Shown here one piece after another: positions 43,996-53,422 of a DNA stretch of 64,000 nucleotides; positions within the stretch are counted from its first letter, which is position 1; each line of letters starts with the position of its first letter. The stretch covers positions 1,488,001-1,552,000 of the forward strand of contig NZ_JAGPNL010000001.1 in the NCBI RefSeq assembly GCF_018069565.1, written 5' to 3'. The notes below the pieces were generated by a model. That model had not been told where the DNA came from. It searched no databases and worked only from the letters and a program-made list of their open reading frames with translations. A program made the position numbers and the translations under genes. The stretch comes from Streptomyces tagetis. Lineage in GTDB: Bacteria > Actinomycetota > Actinomycetes > Streptomycetales > Streptomycetaceae.

Positions 43996-44236
43996 GTTTC
44001 TCACCTCGTTGCATGGGGGTGTCCTCCAGTCGAGTCACCACGGGTGCACGGGCAAAACGCGGTCCCGGCGGCCGAGGCGGCGAAAGCCGCCGGAGCGGGC
44101 CGCCCACGGGGCCCGGCGCCCGCCCGTGACCTCCGCATACGGTGGCCCGGCGGGCGCGCGCCGCGATCCGTGCCGCCGGCCTCCTGCCCGGAGCGGGCCG
44201 ACGTTCCGTTGGGACCGGCCGACATGGCGTTATGGG

Positions 44237-44255
44237 TAAGGTTTGCCTACCCTAA
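44237..44255. promoter_or_regulatory. Iron box before the ABC half-transporter pair
   Basis: TAAGGTTTGCCTACCCTAA matches the consensus TTAGGTTAGCCTAACCTAA at 16 of 19 positions, about 55 bp before the transporter start. The 290-bp gap around it holds no other gene. Confidence 0.8.
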
Positions 44256-44309
44256 CCTGACCTGTTACGTTGTCGTCGCTCCTGGCACCTGATCGTGAAG
44301 GGCCCCCGT

Positions 44310-46091
44310 ATGCCTGGCAGCCCGCCCTCGTCCGGGAGTACGCGGACCCCGAACCGTCCGCCGGCCGCGGGCGCCCCGGCCTCGCCGGCCCCCCTGCCGG
44401 AACCGCCCGCACCCCGCTTGCCCCGGACGGTGTTCGCGGCGTCCCTGCGACGCAACTCCGGGCGGCTGACGGCCGGCTGGCTGCTGCTCGCGCTGCACCA
44501 GACGGCGGAGGCCGCCGTCCCCATCGCCATCGGCCTGATCATCGACCGCGCCGTGGCCACCGGCGACCTCACGGCGCTGGCCCGGTCGGTGGCCGGCCTC
44601 GCCGTGCTCTTCACCGTGCTGGCCCTGGCCTGGCGCCACGGAGCCCGGCAGGGCGTGACCTCGCTGGAGCGGGAGGCGCACCTGCTGCGCGTCGACGTGG
44701 CCCGTGCCGGGCTGGACCCGCGCGGGCGCCGTACGGGTCTGCGCACCGGCGAGATGCTGACGGTGGCCTCGTCGGACGCGCAGAAGACCGCGCTGATCAT
44801 CCGGGCGGTGTCCATCGGCATCGGGGCGGTCGCCGCGATCGTCGTCTCCTCCGTGGCCCTGCTCGTCATCGACGTACCCCTCGGCCTCGGCGTGCTGGCC
44901 GGGGTGACGCTGTCGGTGCTGCTCAACGGGCGGGTGGGCCCCCGGCTCACCCGGCACAGCGCCGTCCTGCAACAGGCCACCGGGCGCGTCACGGCGATGG
45001 CCGCGGACCTGCTCGGCGGGGTACGCACCCTGCGCGGGATCGGTGCCCGGACCGCCGCCTCCGACCGCTACCACGTGGTCGGCCAGGAGGCGCTTCGAGC
45101 CGGGCTGCGCGCCGCCACGACCACCGGGCTGTACCAGGGGGTGACGGTGGCGAGCAGCGGACTGTTCCTCGCCGCGGTCGCCGGGTTCGCCGGCTGGTCG
45201 GCGCTGACCGGACGGCTCACGGTGGGGCAGTTGGTGACGGTCGTCGGCCTGGCCCAGTTCATCGCCGAGCCGCTGCGCACCCTGGGTTTCTGCGGCCAGA
45301 TCACCGCGCGGGCCCGTGCCTCCGCCCGGCGCTGGGCCGCTGCCGTGGACGCCGTCCCCGAGATGCCCTCCGGCACCCGCGAGACCGCGCCGGAACAGGC
45401 CGGCCTGACGCTGCGTGACGTGGTCCACCGGACGCTGGACGGCCTCGACCTGCACGCCCCGCACGGAGAGTTCACCGCCGTCGTCGCCCACGACCCGCGC
45501 GACGCCGACGCGCTGCTCGCGGTGATCGGCGGTCAGGCCGCGGGACACGGGGGAGAGGTCCTGGTCGGCGGTGTGCCGGCCGGGGAACTCGCCCTCGGCG
45601 CCCGGCGCGGCACGGTCCTCGTCGAACAGCACGACGTCGCGCTGTTCGAGGGGAGCCTCCGGGAGAACCTGACGGCCGGCGGCGCCCACGGCGACGAGGC
45701 GATCGCCGGGGCGGTGGCCGCGGCCGTGGCCGACGACATCGTCGCCCTCCACCCCGCGGGCCTGGAGCACCGGGTGACCGAGCGGGGCGGTTCCCTGTCC
45801 GGAGGGCAACGCCAGCGCATCGGCCTGGCCCGCGCGCTGCTGGCCTCGCCTCCCGTGCTCGTCCTGCACGAGCCGACCACCGCCGTCGACGCGGTGACCG
45901 AGGAGGCGATGGCACAGCGGCTCGCCGCCCACCGCCGGGGGCACTGCACCGTCGTGATCACCAGCAGTCCCGCGCTGCTGGCCCGCGCCGACCGGGTGGT
46001 CGTGATCGAGGGCGGTCGCGCGGTGCGTACCGGCACCCACACCCTGCTCGCCGCGTCGGACCCGGCGTACCGGAAGGCGGTCCTGCGATGA
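44310..46091 (+). CDS. ABC exporter-fold half transporter with no Walker A
   Basis: This 593-aa half transporter has a membrane domain to about residue 330 and a nucleotide-binding domain whose signature LSGGQRQR (near 496) is perfect. Where the P-loop should be, the sequence reads FTAVVAHDPRDADALLAVI, so no GxxGSGKS/T is present, and Walker B is VLVLHEPTT with His for the Asp. It cannot bind ATP normally. Its partner, overlapping by 4 bp, has an intact P-loop but a broken signature, so the pair can form only one ATP site. The ATG behind GAAGGG is preferred to a GTG 15 bp upstream. The iron box suggests siderophore transport. Confidence 0.88.
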   Translation: MPGSPPSSGSTRTPNRPPAAGAPASPAPLPEPPAPRLPRTVFAASLRRNSGRLTAGWLLLALHQTAEAAVPIAIGLIIDRAVATGDLTALARSVAGLAVLFTVLALAWRHGARQGVTSLEREAHLLRVDVARAGLDPRGRRTGLRTGEMLTVASSDAQKTALIIRAVSIGIGAVAAIVVSSVALLVIDVPLGLGVLAGVTLSVLLNGRVGPRLTRHSAVLQQATGRVTAMAADLLGGVRTLRGIGARTAASDRYHVVGQEALRAGLRAATTTGLYQGVTVASSGLFLAAVAGFAGWSALTGRLTVGQLVTVVGLAQFIAEPLRTLGFCGQITARARASARRWAAAVDAVPEMPSGTRETAPEQAGLTLRDVVHRTLDGLDLHAPHGEFTAVVAHDPRDADALLAVIGGQAAGHGGEVLVGGVPAGELALGARRGTVLVEQHDVALFEGSLRENLTAGGAHGDEAIAGAVAAAVADDIVALHPAGLEHRVTERGGSLSGGQRQRIGLARALLASPPVLVLHEPTTAVDAVTEEAMAQRLAAHRRGHCTVVITSSPALLARADRVVVIEGGRAVRTGTHTLLAASDPAYRKAVLR

Positions 46092-48331
46092 GCGAGCGGA
46101 CGGGCGTGGCCGCGACGGACGAGCCGGGCGGCGCGGCCGGGAGGGACGAGCGGTCCGGCGGGGTTGTGACCGAGGAGCGGTCCGGCGGGGCCGCGACGGA
46201 CGGGCGGGACGGCGAGTACGGAGCGGACGACGCGCACGAGTTGCTGCCCGTCGCCTCGCCGCGCCGGACCTGGGCGCTGCTGCGGGCCGAGCTGTCCGGT
46301 CACCGGGGGATCACGGCGGCTGCCGCGGTCGTGACGCTGCTGGCCGGCGTCGCGGGACTCGTCGCCCCCTGGGTGCTCGGCGGGCTCGTCGACGACGTAC
46401 GGGCGGGCGCCGGGACCGACCGGCTGCCGCCGGTGATCGTGGCCCTCGGGACCGCCGCGGTGGCCGCCGGGGTGCTCACCGGGGTCGGCGCCGCCCTGGT
46501 CGCGCGGGTGGGCGAGACCGTCCTGGCCCGGGTACGGGACCGGGTGCTCGACCGCGCGCTGCACCTGCCGTCGGCGACGCTGGAGCGGGCCGGCACCGGC
46601 GACCTGCTCGCCCGTACGGGCGACGACGTCGCCGTCGTCACCGCGGCCGTCTCCGGCGTCGTACCACCCCTCGTGAACGCCGTGTTCACCGTGGTGCTCA
46701 CCATCGGCGGGCTGTTCGCCCTGGACTGGCGGCTCGGCCTCGCCGGCCTGGCGGCGGCGCCGGTGTACGTACTGGCGCTGCGCTGGTACCTGCCGCGTTC
46801 GGGCCCGCTCTACGCCGAGCAGCGGGTGGCGACCGGTGTGCGCACCCAGGCGCTGGTGACCTCCCTGCGCGGGGCGTCCACCCTGCGCGCCTACCGGTGG
46901 GAGGCGGAGCACGTGGGCCGCGTGGACCGGCGGTCGGCGGTCGCCCGCGACGTGTCCCTGACGGTGTTCCGGCTGTTCACCCGGTTCAGCTCGCGGCTCA
47001 ACCTCGCGGAGTTCATCGGCCTCACCGCCGTCCTCGTCACGGGCTTCGCCCTGGTGCGGGCCGACACGGTGACGGTGGGCGCGGTGACGGCGGCGGCGCT
47101 CTACTTCCACCGGCTGTTCAACCCGGTCGGCTTCCTGGTCACGCAGTTCGACGACGTCCAGGAGGCCGGGGCGAGTCTGGCCCGGCTGGCCGGGGTCGCC
47201 ACCATGAGCCCGCCGCAGGAGCCGGAGGCCCCCGAGACGCCGGCCGACGCGAGCCTGGAACTGCGCGGTGTCACGCACGCCTACGGCGACCGTACGGTGG
47301 TGCGCGAGGTGACGCTGCGGGTCGAGCCCGGTGAACGCGTGGCACTGGTGGGCGCCACCGGTGCGGGCAAGACCACGCTCGCCTCCGTCGCCGCCGGGGT
47401 GCTGCGGCCGACGGCCGGCGAGGTACGGCTGGGCGGCGCGCGACTCGAACGGATCGGCGAGGGCCGGCTGGGGCGTCATGTCGCCCTGCTCAGCCAGGAA
47501 CTGCACGTCTTCCACGGCTCCGTCCTCGACAACCTGCGTCTCGCCCGGCCCACGGCCGACGACGAACAGCTCCTGGCCGCGCTCGGTGCCGTCGGTGCCC
47601 TGGAGTGGGTACGTGCCCTGCCGGACGGCGCGCGGACCCGGGTCGGCGAGGGCGCCCACCCGCTGACGGCCGCGCAGGCCGGACACCTGGCGCTGGCGCG
47701 GCTGGCCCTGGCCGATCCGGCGGTCGCGGTGCTGGACGAGGCGACGGCCGAGGCGGGCAGTGCCGGGGCCCGGATGCTGGAGGAGGCGGCAGAGGCGGCG
47801 ACCCGTGGCCGGACCACGTTGCTGGTCGCGCACCGCCTGACGCAGGCCGAGCGGGCCGACCGGATTCTGGTGCTCGATCAGGGCGCCGTGGTGGAGAGCG
47901 GATCGCACGCCGAACTGCTCGCGGCGCGCGGGCGGTACGCCGAACTGTGGTGGAGCTGGACGGGCCTGCGACCCGCCCCCGAGGACCAGCGGCAACCCGT
48001 CCCGGACGGCGGACCGCGGCCCGCCCCGGCCGTCGTGCCGCGGCCCGGCCCGGAGGCGCGACTGCGGCCCGGCCCGGAGGCGCGACTGCGGCCCGGCCCG
48101 GAGGCCCGACCGCGGCCCGGCCCGGAAGGCGTGCCGGGCCCCACCCCGGAAGGCGTGCCGGGCCCCACCCCGGACGACGCACCGCAGCCCGACCCGGCCG
48201 TCGGGGCGCAGCCCACCCCGGAAGGCGCACCGAGCCGCACCCCGGAAGCCGCCCCGAGCCCCGGTCCCGAAGGCACACCGTCGCCCGGTCCCGAAGACGG
48301 CCCCCGGCCCTCCGTCCCGGCGCCCCGCTGA
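46088..48331 (+). CDS. ABC exporter-fold half transporter with long Pro-rich tail
   Basis: This 747-aa partner has an N-terminal extension of about 60 residues, a membrane domain, and a nucleotide-binding domain with intact Walker A (GATGAGKTT near 421) and Walker B (VAVLDEAT near 548). Its signature is LTAAQAGHLA rather than LSGGQ. It therefore supplies the nucleotide-binding half of the one working site, with the LSGGQ of the preceding protein. After residue 640 follows a low-complexity tail of about 100 residues built of PGPE-like repeats, coded by short tandem DNA repeats (about 48045-48300). Confidence 0.88.
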   Translation: MSERTGVAATDEPGGAAGRDERSGGVVTEERSGGAATDGRDGEYGADDAHELLPVASPRRTWALLRAELSGHRGITAAAAVVTLLAGVAGLVAPWVLGGLVDDVRAGAGTDRLPPVIVALGTAAVAAGVLTGVGAALVARVGETVLARVRDRVLDRALHLPSATLERAGTGDLLARTGDDVAVVTAAVSGVVPPLVNAVFTVVLTIGGLFALDWRLGLAGLAAAPVYVLALRWYLPRSGPLYAEQRVATGVRTQALVTSLRGASTLRAYRWEAEHVGRVDRRSAVARDVSLTVFRLFTRFSSRLNLAEFIGLTAVLVTGFALVRADTVTVGAVTAAALYFHRLFNPVGFLVTQFDDVQEAGASLARLAGVATMSPPQEPEAPETPADASLELRGVTHAYGDRTVVREVTLRVEPGERVALVGATGAGKTTLASVAAGVLRPTAGEVRLGGARLERIGEGRLGRHVALLSQELHVFHGSVLDNLRLARPTADDEQLLAALGAVGALEWVRALPDGARTRVGEGAHPLTAAQAGHLALARLALADPAVAVLDEATAEAGSAGARMLEEAAEAATRGRTTLLVAHRLTQAERADRILVLDQGAVVESGSHAELLAARGRYAELWWSWTGLRPAPEDQRQPVPDGGPRPAPAVVPRPGPEARLRPGPEARLRPGPEARPRPGPEGVPGPTPEGVPGPTPDDAPQPDPAVGAQPTPEGAPSRTPEAAPSPGPEGTPSPGPEDGPRPSVPAPR

Positions 48332-48560
48332 GCCCGGCCGGGGAGCGTCATCGCCGTTCCCGGGCCCGCCGGGCCGGGTCCATGGCGCTCTCCGGCCGGA
48401 GCATGACCCCGCTCCGGCAGGGCCCGTCGGGGCGGACCACGGCCCGCTCCGGCAGCGCCGCTTGGGACGGGCTCCGGACCTCTCCGGCAGGCCGCTCAGG
48501 CCGCCCGCCCCCGGCCCCGAGGGTTGCGAATGCGTCACGGCCGTGCGGGGCCGACAGGCA

Positions 48561-48579
48561 TTAGGTTAGCCTTGCCTAA
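48561..48579. promoter_or_regulatory. Iron box before the siderophore uptake operon
   Basis: TTAGGTTAGCCTTGCCTAA differs from the DtxR-family consensus TTAGGTTAGCCTAACCTAA at only two of 19 positions. It lies 26 bp before the start of the first operon gene, in position to block transcription when iron is plentiful. Confidence 0.92.
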
Positions 48580-48605
48580 CTTGTACTGATCTTCACGGAG
48601 TGCCC

Positions 48606-50396
48606 ATGTCTCGCTCGTCCCGCCCCCTCCGTATCCATCCGATCGTCATGCGCCGCGTGACGGTGGCCGGAGTCGTCGACGTCACGCCGAACATGCGGCG
48701 GATCACGCTGACCGGCGACGAGTTGGCCGAGGGCGTCATGGGGGAGGGGCACCACCGGCCCGCGTTCCGCTCCGACGGCTTCGACGACCACGTCAAGCTC
48801 GTCGTTCCCCCCGCCGACGGCGAACTGCCGCGCATCGGCACCCAGGAGGAGAACCGTTTCGCGTGGAATCCCGAGGTGCTCGGCAACACCCGTGACTACA
48901 CGGTCCGTTCCTGGGACCCGGCGACCCGCTCCTTCGCCGTCGACGTGGTCCGCCACGACCACGGCCTCGCCGCCTCCTGGGCGTTCGGTGCCCGGCCGGG
49001 CGACGAGATCCACGTCGCGGGGCCGAAGTCCTGCGCCCTGATCAACACCGACGCCGACTGGCACCTGCTCGCCGGGGACGAGACCGCGCTGCCCGCCATC
49101 GCCCGCTGGCTGGAGGAGGCCCCCGAGGGCACCCGGGGCCACGTCGTGATCGAGGTCCCCGCCGAGGCGGACCGCCAGGAGATCGGGACCCGGGCCGACG
49201 TGCGCGTCGAGTGGCTGGTCCGCGACGGCGAACCCGCCGGCACCGGCACCCGGCTCTTCGACGCGGTGCGCCGCGTGGAACTGCCCGCAGGACGCGTCTA
49301 CGCCTGGGTCGCCGGCGAGGCCATGACCATCGCCCCGATCCGCCGCTACCTGCGCGACGAGCGGGGACTGCCCAAGGAGGACGTCGAGGTCGTCGGCTAC
49401 TGGCGGCGCCCGAAGACCACGACGGCGGCCGAGGAGGCCCCGCGGGACGACGCCGAGCGACTGGTGCCGGTCTCCGCCGACGAGGGCGAGGGGACGTCCG
49501 CCGATCTCCTGCTTCAGATCCACGAGATGACCGAACTCGCCCCGCCCGTCATCACCCGGGTCGCCGTCACGCTCGGCGTCAACCCGGCCGTCTCGTACGG
49601 CGTGACCACCCTGGACGGTCTCGCCGCCGACACCGGCGTCCCCGCCGCCCGGCTCGCCCCGCTGCTGGACGGCATGACGGCCCTCGGCCTCCTGGAGCGG
49701 GACGGCGACCACTTCCGCAACACCCCGCTCGGCGCGGTGCTGTGCGAGGACTCCGCCCACGACGACCTCTCCCTCGACAACCCGGCCAACCGGGAGGCGC
49801 TGGCCTTCGTCGACCTCCTGGACGTGCTGCGCGCCGGCGGCCACGCGGAGCGCCTGGGCACCGTGCCCTGGCGCGCGCGGCGCGCGGCCGACCCCGCCCT
49901 CGACGCCGCCCACCACGACCGGGCCGCCGAGCAGTTGGCGTACGTCCTCGACCTGCTGCCCGAGGTCCCCGCCGTGCGCGACGCCGGCACCCTCGCCGTC
50001 GGCGGGGAGGCCGCGGCCCATGTGGCCGAGCGGATCGCCCGGGGCCGTACCGTGCACCTGCCGGGCACGGACGTGGCCCGCTGGCCAGGACACGACTGCG
50101 CGGTCCTGGTCGCCGCCCTGGAGGGCCGCCCCGACGACGAGTGCCGCGACCTGCTGCGCGCGGCGCTGTCGGCGGGCCGCGCCCTCGTCCTGTTCGAGCG
50201 CACCAGCGACAAGGCCGCCGTCGACGACCACGCCGCCGAACAGGTGCTCACCGGCCTGGCCGTCACCGGCTTCCCGCTGCGCTCCAGCGACGACATCGCC
50301 GGCCTGCTGCGCGAGGCCGGTGCCCGCACCGTCGAACGCACCGTGCTCGGCTGGGGCTTCGGCCCCTTCGGAACCGTCACCGTCGCGCATGTCTGA
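48606..50396 (+). CDS. Siderophore-interacting protein fused to a methyltransferase-like domain
   Basis: Of 596 residues, the first 280 or so are a siderophore-interacting flavoprotein (TRDYTVRSWDP for FAD, AGDETALPAIARWLEE, GYWRRPK). After a linker, residues about 300-596 resemble a plant/actinomycete O-methyltransferase: a winged-helix dimerization part (LDGLAADTGVPAARLAPLLDGM) and a Rossmann-like part (VAERIARGRTVHLPG, TGFPLRSSDDIAGLLREAG). The SAM glycine motif is degraded to LAVGGEAAA, so the C-terminal part may bind ligand or regulate rather than methylate. ATG at 48606 follows GGAG. It leads the uptake operon. Confidence 0.85.
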   Translation: MSRSSRPLRIHPIVMRRVTVAGVVDVTPNMRRITLTGDELAEGVMGEGHHRPAFRSDGFDDHVKLVVPPADGELPRIGTQEENRFAWNPEVLGNTRDYTVRSWDPATRSFAVDVVRHDHGLAASWAFGARPGDEIHVAGPKSCALINTDADWHLLAGDETALPAIARWLEEAPEGTRGHVVIEVPAEADRQEIGTRADVRVEWLVRDGEPAGTGTRLFDAVRRVELPAGRVYAWVAGEAMTIAPIRRYLRDERGLPKEDVEVVGYWRRPKTTTAAEEAPRDDAERLVPVSADEGEGTSADLLLQIHEMTELAPPVITRVAVTLGVNPAVSYGVTTLDGLAADTGVPAARLAPLLDGMTALGLLERDGDHFRNTPLGAVLCEDSAHDDLSLDNPANREALAFVDLLDVLRAGGHAERLGTVPWRARRAADPALDAAHHDRAAEQLAYVLDLLPEVPAVRDAGTLAVGGEAAAHVAERIARGRTVHLPGTDVARWPGHDCAVLVAALEGRPDDECRDLLRAALSAGRALVLFERTSDKAAVDDHAAEQVLTGLAVTGFPLRSSDDIAGLLREAGARTVERTVLGWGFGPFGTVTVAHV

Positions 50397-51507
50397 GCCC
50401 ACCCGGGCCGCCATCGCCCAGGACGCCTCCGCGTCCGGTACGGGGCACGACGCCTCCGCGTCCGGTACGGGACACGCCGGGACCGCGCCGGACTCCGCCG
50501 CGGACCCCGAGTCGTCGGCGCGTATGCCCCTCGTCCTCGCCGGACTCGCCCTCGCCCTCCTGCTGTGCGTCGCGGCCAGTCTCCTCATCGGCGCCGAGAG
50601 CATCGCCCCCGGCCGGGTCGTCGACTCCGTCCTCGGCCGCGGCGACGCGCAGGCCGACGCCCTCGTCCTCGACTCGCGGCTGCCGCGCACCGTCGTGGCC
50701 ATCGCCGTCGGCACCGCGCTCGGCGTCGCCGGCTCCCTCATCCAGGCGTTCACCCGCAACCCGCTCGCCGACCCCGGCATCCTCGGCGTCAACGGCGGCG
50801 CGGCGCTCGGCGTGACCCTCGCGCTGTGGGCCGGGGTCTCCACCTCGACCAGCGCCCTGGTGCTGCCCGCGCTGGCCGGCGCGCTGCTGGCCACCGTCGC
50901 CCTGCTGCTGCTCGCCTCCGCGGGCAAGGGACCGGCGACCCCGGTCCGTATGGTCCTCGCCGGTGTGGCGCTCGCCGCCGTGCTCGGCGGCTTCACCACC
51001 GCCATCCGCCTCTTCGACGTCACCACCTTCGACGGGTACCGCTCCTGGGCCGCCGGGTCGGTGGCCGGGCGCTCGCTCACCGACCTCGCCGGAGTCACCG
51101 GATACCTCGTCGTCGGACTGCTGATCGCGCTCACCCTGGTGCGCCCGCTCAACGCGGTCGCGCTCGGCGAGGACACGGCCGCCTCCCTCGGCGTCGACAC
51201 CCGGCGCGTACGGCTGCTGACCATCGTCTCCGTGGCCCTGCTCGCCGGCGCGGCCACCGCCATCGCCGGACCCATCACCTTCCTGGGGCTGATGGTGCCG
51301 CACGTCTGCCGGCTGCTCGTCGGCAACGACCAGCGCCGGATCATTCCCCTGTCGGCGCTGGCCGCCCCCGTCGTCCTGCTCGCCTCCGACATCGTGGCCC
51401 GGGTGGCGCTGCCGCTGCGGGAGATGCCCGTCGGCGTCGTGACCGCGTTCGTCGGCGCCCCCGTGCTGATCCGGCTGATCTCCCACCGGAAGGTGCACAC
51501 CCAGTGA
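50389..51507 (+). CDS. FecCD-family iron-siderophore permease
   Basis: This 372-aa permease of the BtuC/FecCD family has a soluble, Ala/Ser-rich N-terminal stretch of about 45 residues and then ten or so transmembrane helices. Hallmarks are LPRTVVAIAVGTALGVAGSL, FTRNPLADPGILGVNGGAA and the coupling region FLGLMVPHVCRLLVGNDQR. It overlaps the fusion gene by 8 bp and the second permease by 4 bp (GTGA). The two permeases would form a heterodimeric channel. Confidence 0.93.
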   Translation: MSEPTRAAIAQDASASGTGHDASASGTGHAGTAPDSAADPESSARMPLVLAGLALALLLCVAASLLIGAESIAPGRVVDSVLGRGDAQADALVLDSRLPRTVVAIAVGTALGVAGSLIQAFTRNPLADPGILGVNGGAALGVTLALWAGVSTSTSALVLPALAGALLATVALLLLASAGKGPATPVRMVLAGVALAAVLGGFTTAIRLFDVTTFDGYRSWAAGSVAGRSLTDLAGVTGYLVVGLLIALTLVRPLNAVALGEDTAASLGVDTRRVRLLTIVSVALLAGAATAIAGPITFLGLMVPHVCRLLVGNDQRRIIPLSALAAPVVLLASDIVARVALPLREMPVGVVTAFVGAPVLIRLISHRKVHTQ

Positions 51508-52571
51508 CCGCGTGGATGTCGACCGACCAGGGCGACCTGATCGTCCGTGCGCCCGGCCGCGTACGGATCTCCGCGCGGGTGCCCGTGCGCTCCGTCGCCG
51601 TGTGTGCCGCGCTGCTCGCCCTCACCGCGGCCGTGACCGTGGCCGCCCTCATGCTCGGCAAGGTGACCTACTCCCCGGCGGAGGTCCTGCGGGCGCTGAC
51701 CGGCAACGGCACGCGCGTCAGCGAACTCTTCGTCGTGCGATGGCGGTTGCCGCGCGCCGTGGCCGCCGTCGTGCTCGGGGCGATGCTCGGCGTGGCCGGC
51801 GCGCTCTTCCAGTGCATCACCCGCAACCCGCTCGGCAGCCCCGACGTCATCGGCTTCACCGCCGGCGCGTCGGCCGGCGGCGTCGCGGTGATCACCTTCG
51901 TCGGCTCGGGCCTCGCGGCGGTCACGGGCGGCGCCCTGGCCGGCGGCCTCGTCGTGACCGTGCTCGTGGTGCTCCTCTCCCGCGGCGGCGGCACCGCCGG
52001 CTTCCGCCTGGTGATCGTCGGCATCGGCCTGAACGCCATGCTGGTGGCGCTGGAGACCTACCTCTACCTCGTCGCCGACTCCGACATCTCCCAGATCGCC
52101 GCGGTCTGGGGCGCCGGTACCCTCAACGCCGTCAGCTTCAGCCACACCGGCCCCGCCCTCCTCGTGGGCGCCGTCGCGACGCTCGTCGTCTGCGCCGGGC
52201 TCCAGCGGGCCCTGCCCCTGTTCGACCTGGGAGAGGACGTCGCCGCCGCGCTCGGTGTCCGGCCCGCCCGGCTGCGGCTGCTGCTCGTCCTCGGCGGCGT
52301 GGTCCTCGTCGCGGTGGTCACCGCCGCCGCCGGGCCCATCTCCTTCGTCGCGCTGGCCGCACCGCACGTCGGCCGGCGGCTCGCGGGCGCGTCCGGCACC
52401 GCTCTCGCGCCCGCCGCCTGCGCCGGGGCCCTCATCCTCGCCAGCGCCGACCTGGTGGCCCAGCACGCCGTACCGGGGGTCGCCCTCCCCGTCGGCGTGG
52501 TCACCGTCGCGGTCGGCGGCCTCTACCTCCTGACGCTGCTCGTCCGGGAGAACCGGAAGGGAACCCTGTGA
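51504..52571 (+). CDS. FecCD-family iron-siderophore permease
   Basis: This 355-aa second FecCD subunit starts at a GTG overlapping the preceding stop. It carries LPRAVAAVVLGAMLGVAGALF, CITRNPLGSPDVIGFTAGASAG and SFVALAAPHVGRRLAG, the standard family landmarks, and about ten membrane helices. It is translationally coupled on both sides, so stoichiometric assembly with its partner is expected. Confidence 0.93.
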   Translation: MTAWMSTDQGDLIVRAPGRVRISARVPVRSVAVCAALLALTAAVTVAALMLGKVTYSPAEVLRALTGNGTRVSELFVVRWRLPRAVAAVVLGAMLGVAGALFQCITRNPLGSPDVIGFTAGASAGGVAVITFVGSGLAAVTGGALAGGLVVTVLVVLLSRGGGTAGFRLVIVGIGLNAMLVALETYLYLVADSDISQIAAVWGAGTLNAVSFSHTGPALLVGAVATLVVCAGLQRALPLFDLGEDVAAALGVRPARLRLLLVLGGVVLVAVVTAAAGPISFVALAAPHVGRRLAGASGTALAPAACAGALILASADLVAQHAVPGVALPVGVVTVAVGGLYLLTLLVRENRKGTL

Positions 52572-53422
52572 ACACCCCCGCCCGTCCGTCGCCGGCCACC
52601 TCGCTGCGCGCCGACGACATCACCATGGCCTACGACGGCCGGGTCATCGGCGACCACCTGAGCGTCGGCATCCCCGACGGCGAGTTCACGGTGATCCTCG
52701 GCCCCAACGCCTGCGGCAAGTCCACGCTGCTGCGCTCGCTGTCCCGGCTGCTCAAACCGCGCGAGGGCACCGTGTACCTCGACGGCAAGGACATCCACCG
52801 GATGCGGGCCAAGGACCTGGCCACCCGGCTCGGCCTGCTGCCCCAGTCGGCGGTGACCCCGGCCGGCATCCCCGTCCTCGACCTCGTACGCCGGGGCCGC
52901 TACCCGCACCAGTCGGTCCTGTCCCGGTGGAGCCGGGAGGACGAGCACAGCGTCCGCCGGGCCCTGGAGCAGACCGGGATCACGGAACTGACGACCCGCC
53001 CGGTCGACGAACTGTCGGGCGGCCAGCGCCAGCGCGCCTGGGTCGCCATGGCGCTCGCGCAGGAGAGCCCGATCCTGCTGCTCGACGAGCCGACGACGTT
53101 CCTCGACGTCTCGCACCAGATCTCCCTGCTGGACCTGTTCGCCGATCTGAACCGCACCGCCGGCCGCACGATCGTCGCCGTGCTCCACGACATCAACCAC
53201 GCGGCCCGCTACGCCGGACACCTCATCGTGATGTCCGCCGGGCGCATCGTCGCGCAGGGACCCCCGGCCGAGGTGCTCACCACCGAACTCCTCGCCGACG
53301 TCTTCGACATCCAGGCCACCATCATCGAGGACCCGGTCAACGGCGGTCCTCACATCATCACCCGGCACCAGGGCCGCCACACGGCGCCCGCTGTGCCGCA
53401 TCTCCGGAAGGTCGCACCATGA
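52568..53422 (+). CDS. Iron-siderophore ABC transporter ATP-binding protein
   Basis: This 284-aa FecE-type ATPase has Walker A GPNACGKST, LSGGQRQRAW, Walker B LLLDEPTTFLD and H-loop VLHDINHAARY, all intact. It begins at a GTG overlapping the permease stop and would power the two FecCD permeases. The intact motifs contrast with the half transporters encoded just upstream. Confidence 0.94.
   Translation: MNTPARPSPATSLRADDITMAYDGRVIGDHLSVGIPDGEFTVILGPNACGKSTLLRSLSRLLKPREGTVYLDGKDIHRMRAKDLATRLGLLPQSAVTPAGIPVLDLVRRGRYPHQSVLSRWSREDEHSVRRALEQTGITELTTRPVDELSGGQRQRAWVAMALAQESPILLLDEPTTFLDVSHQISLLDLFADLNRTAGRTIVAVLHDINHAARYAGHLIVMSAGRIVAQGPPAEVLTTELLADVFDIQATIIEDPVNGGPHIITRHQGRHTAPAVPHLRKVAP

Noticed and set aside
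48576..52466. A 1296-codon minus-strand frame across the siderophore uptake operon
   Set aside because: It is antisense to the SIP fusion and permease genes, whose motifs and start-stop overlaps are clear; its own product has no recognisable domain.
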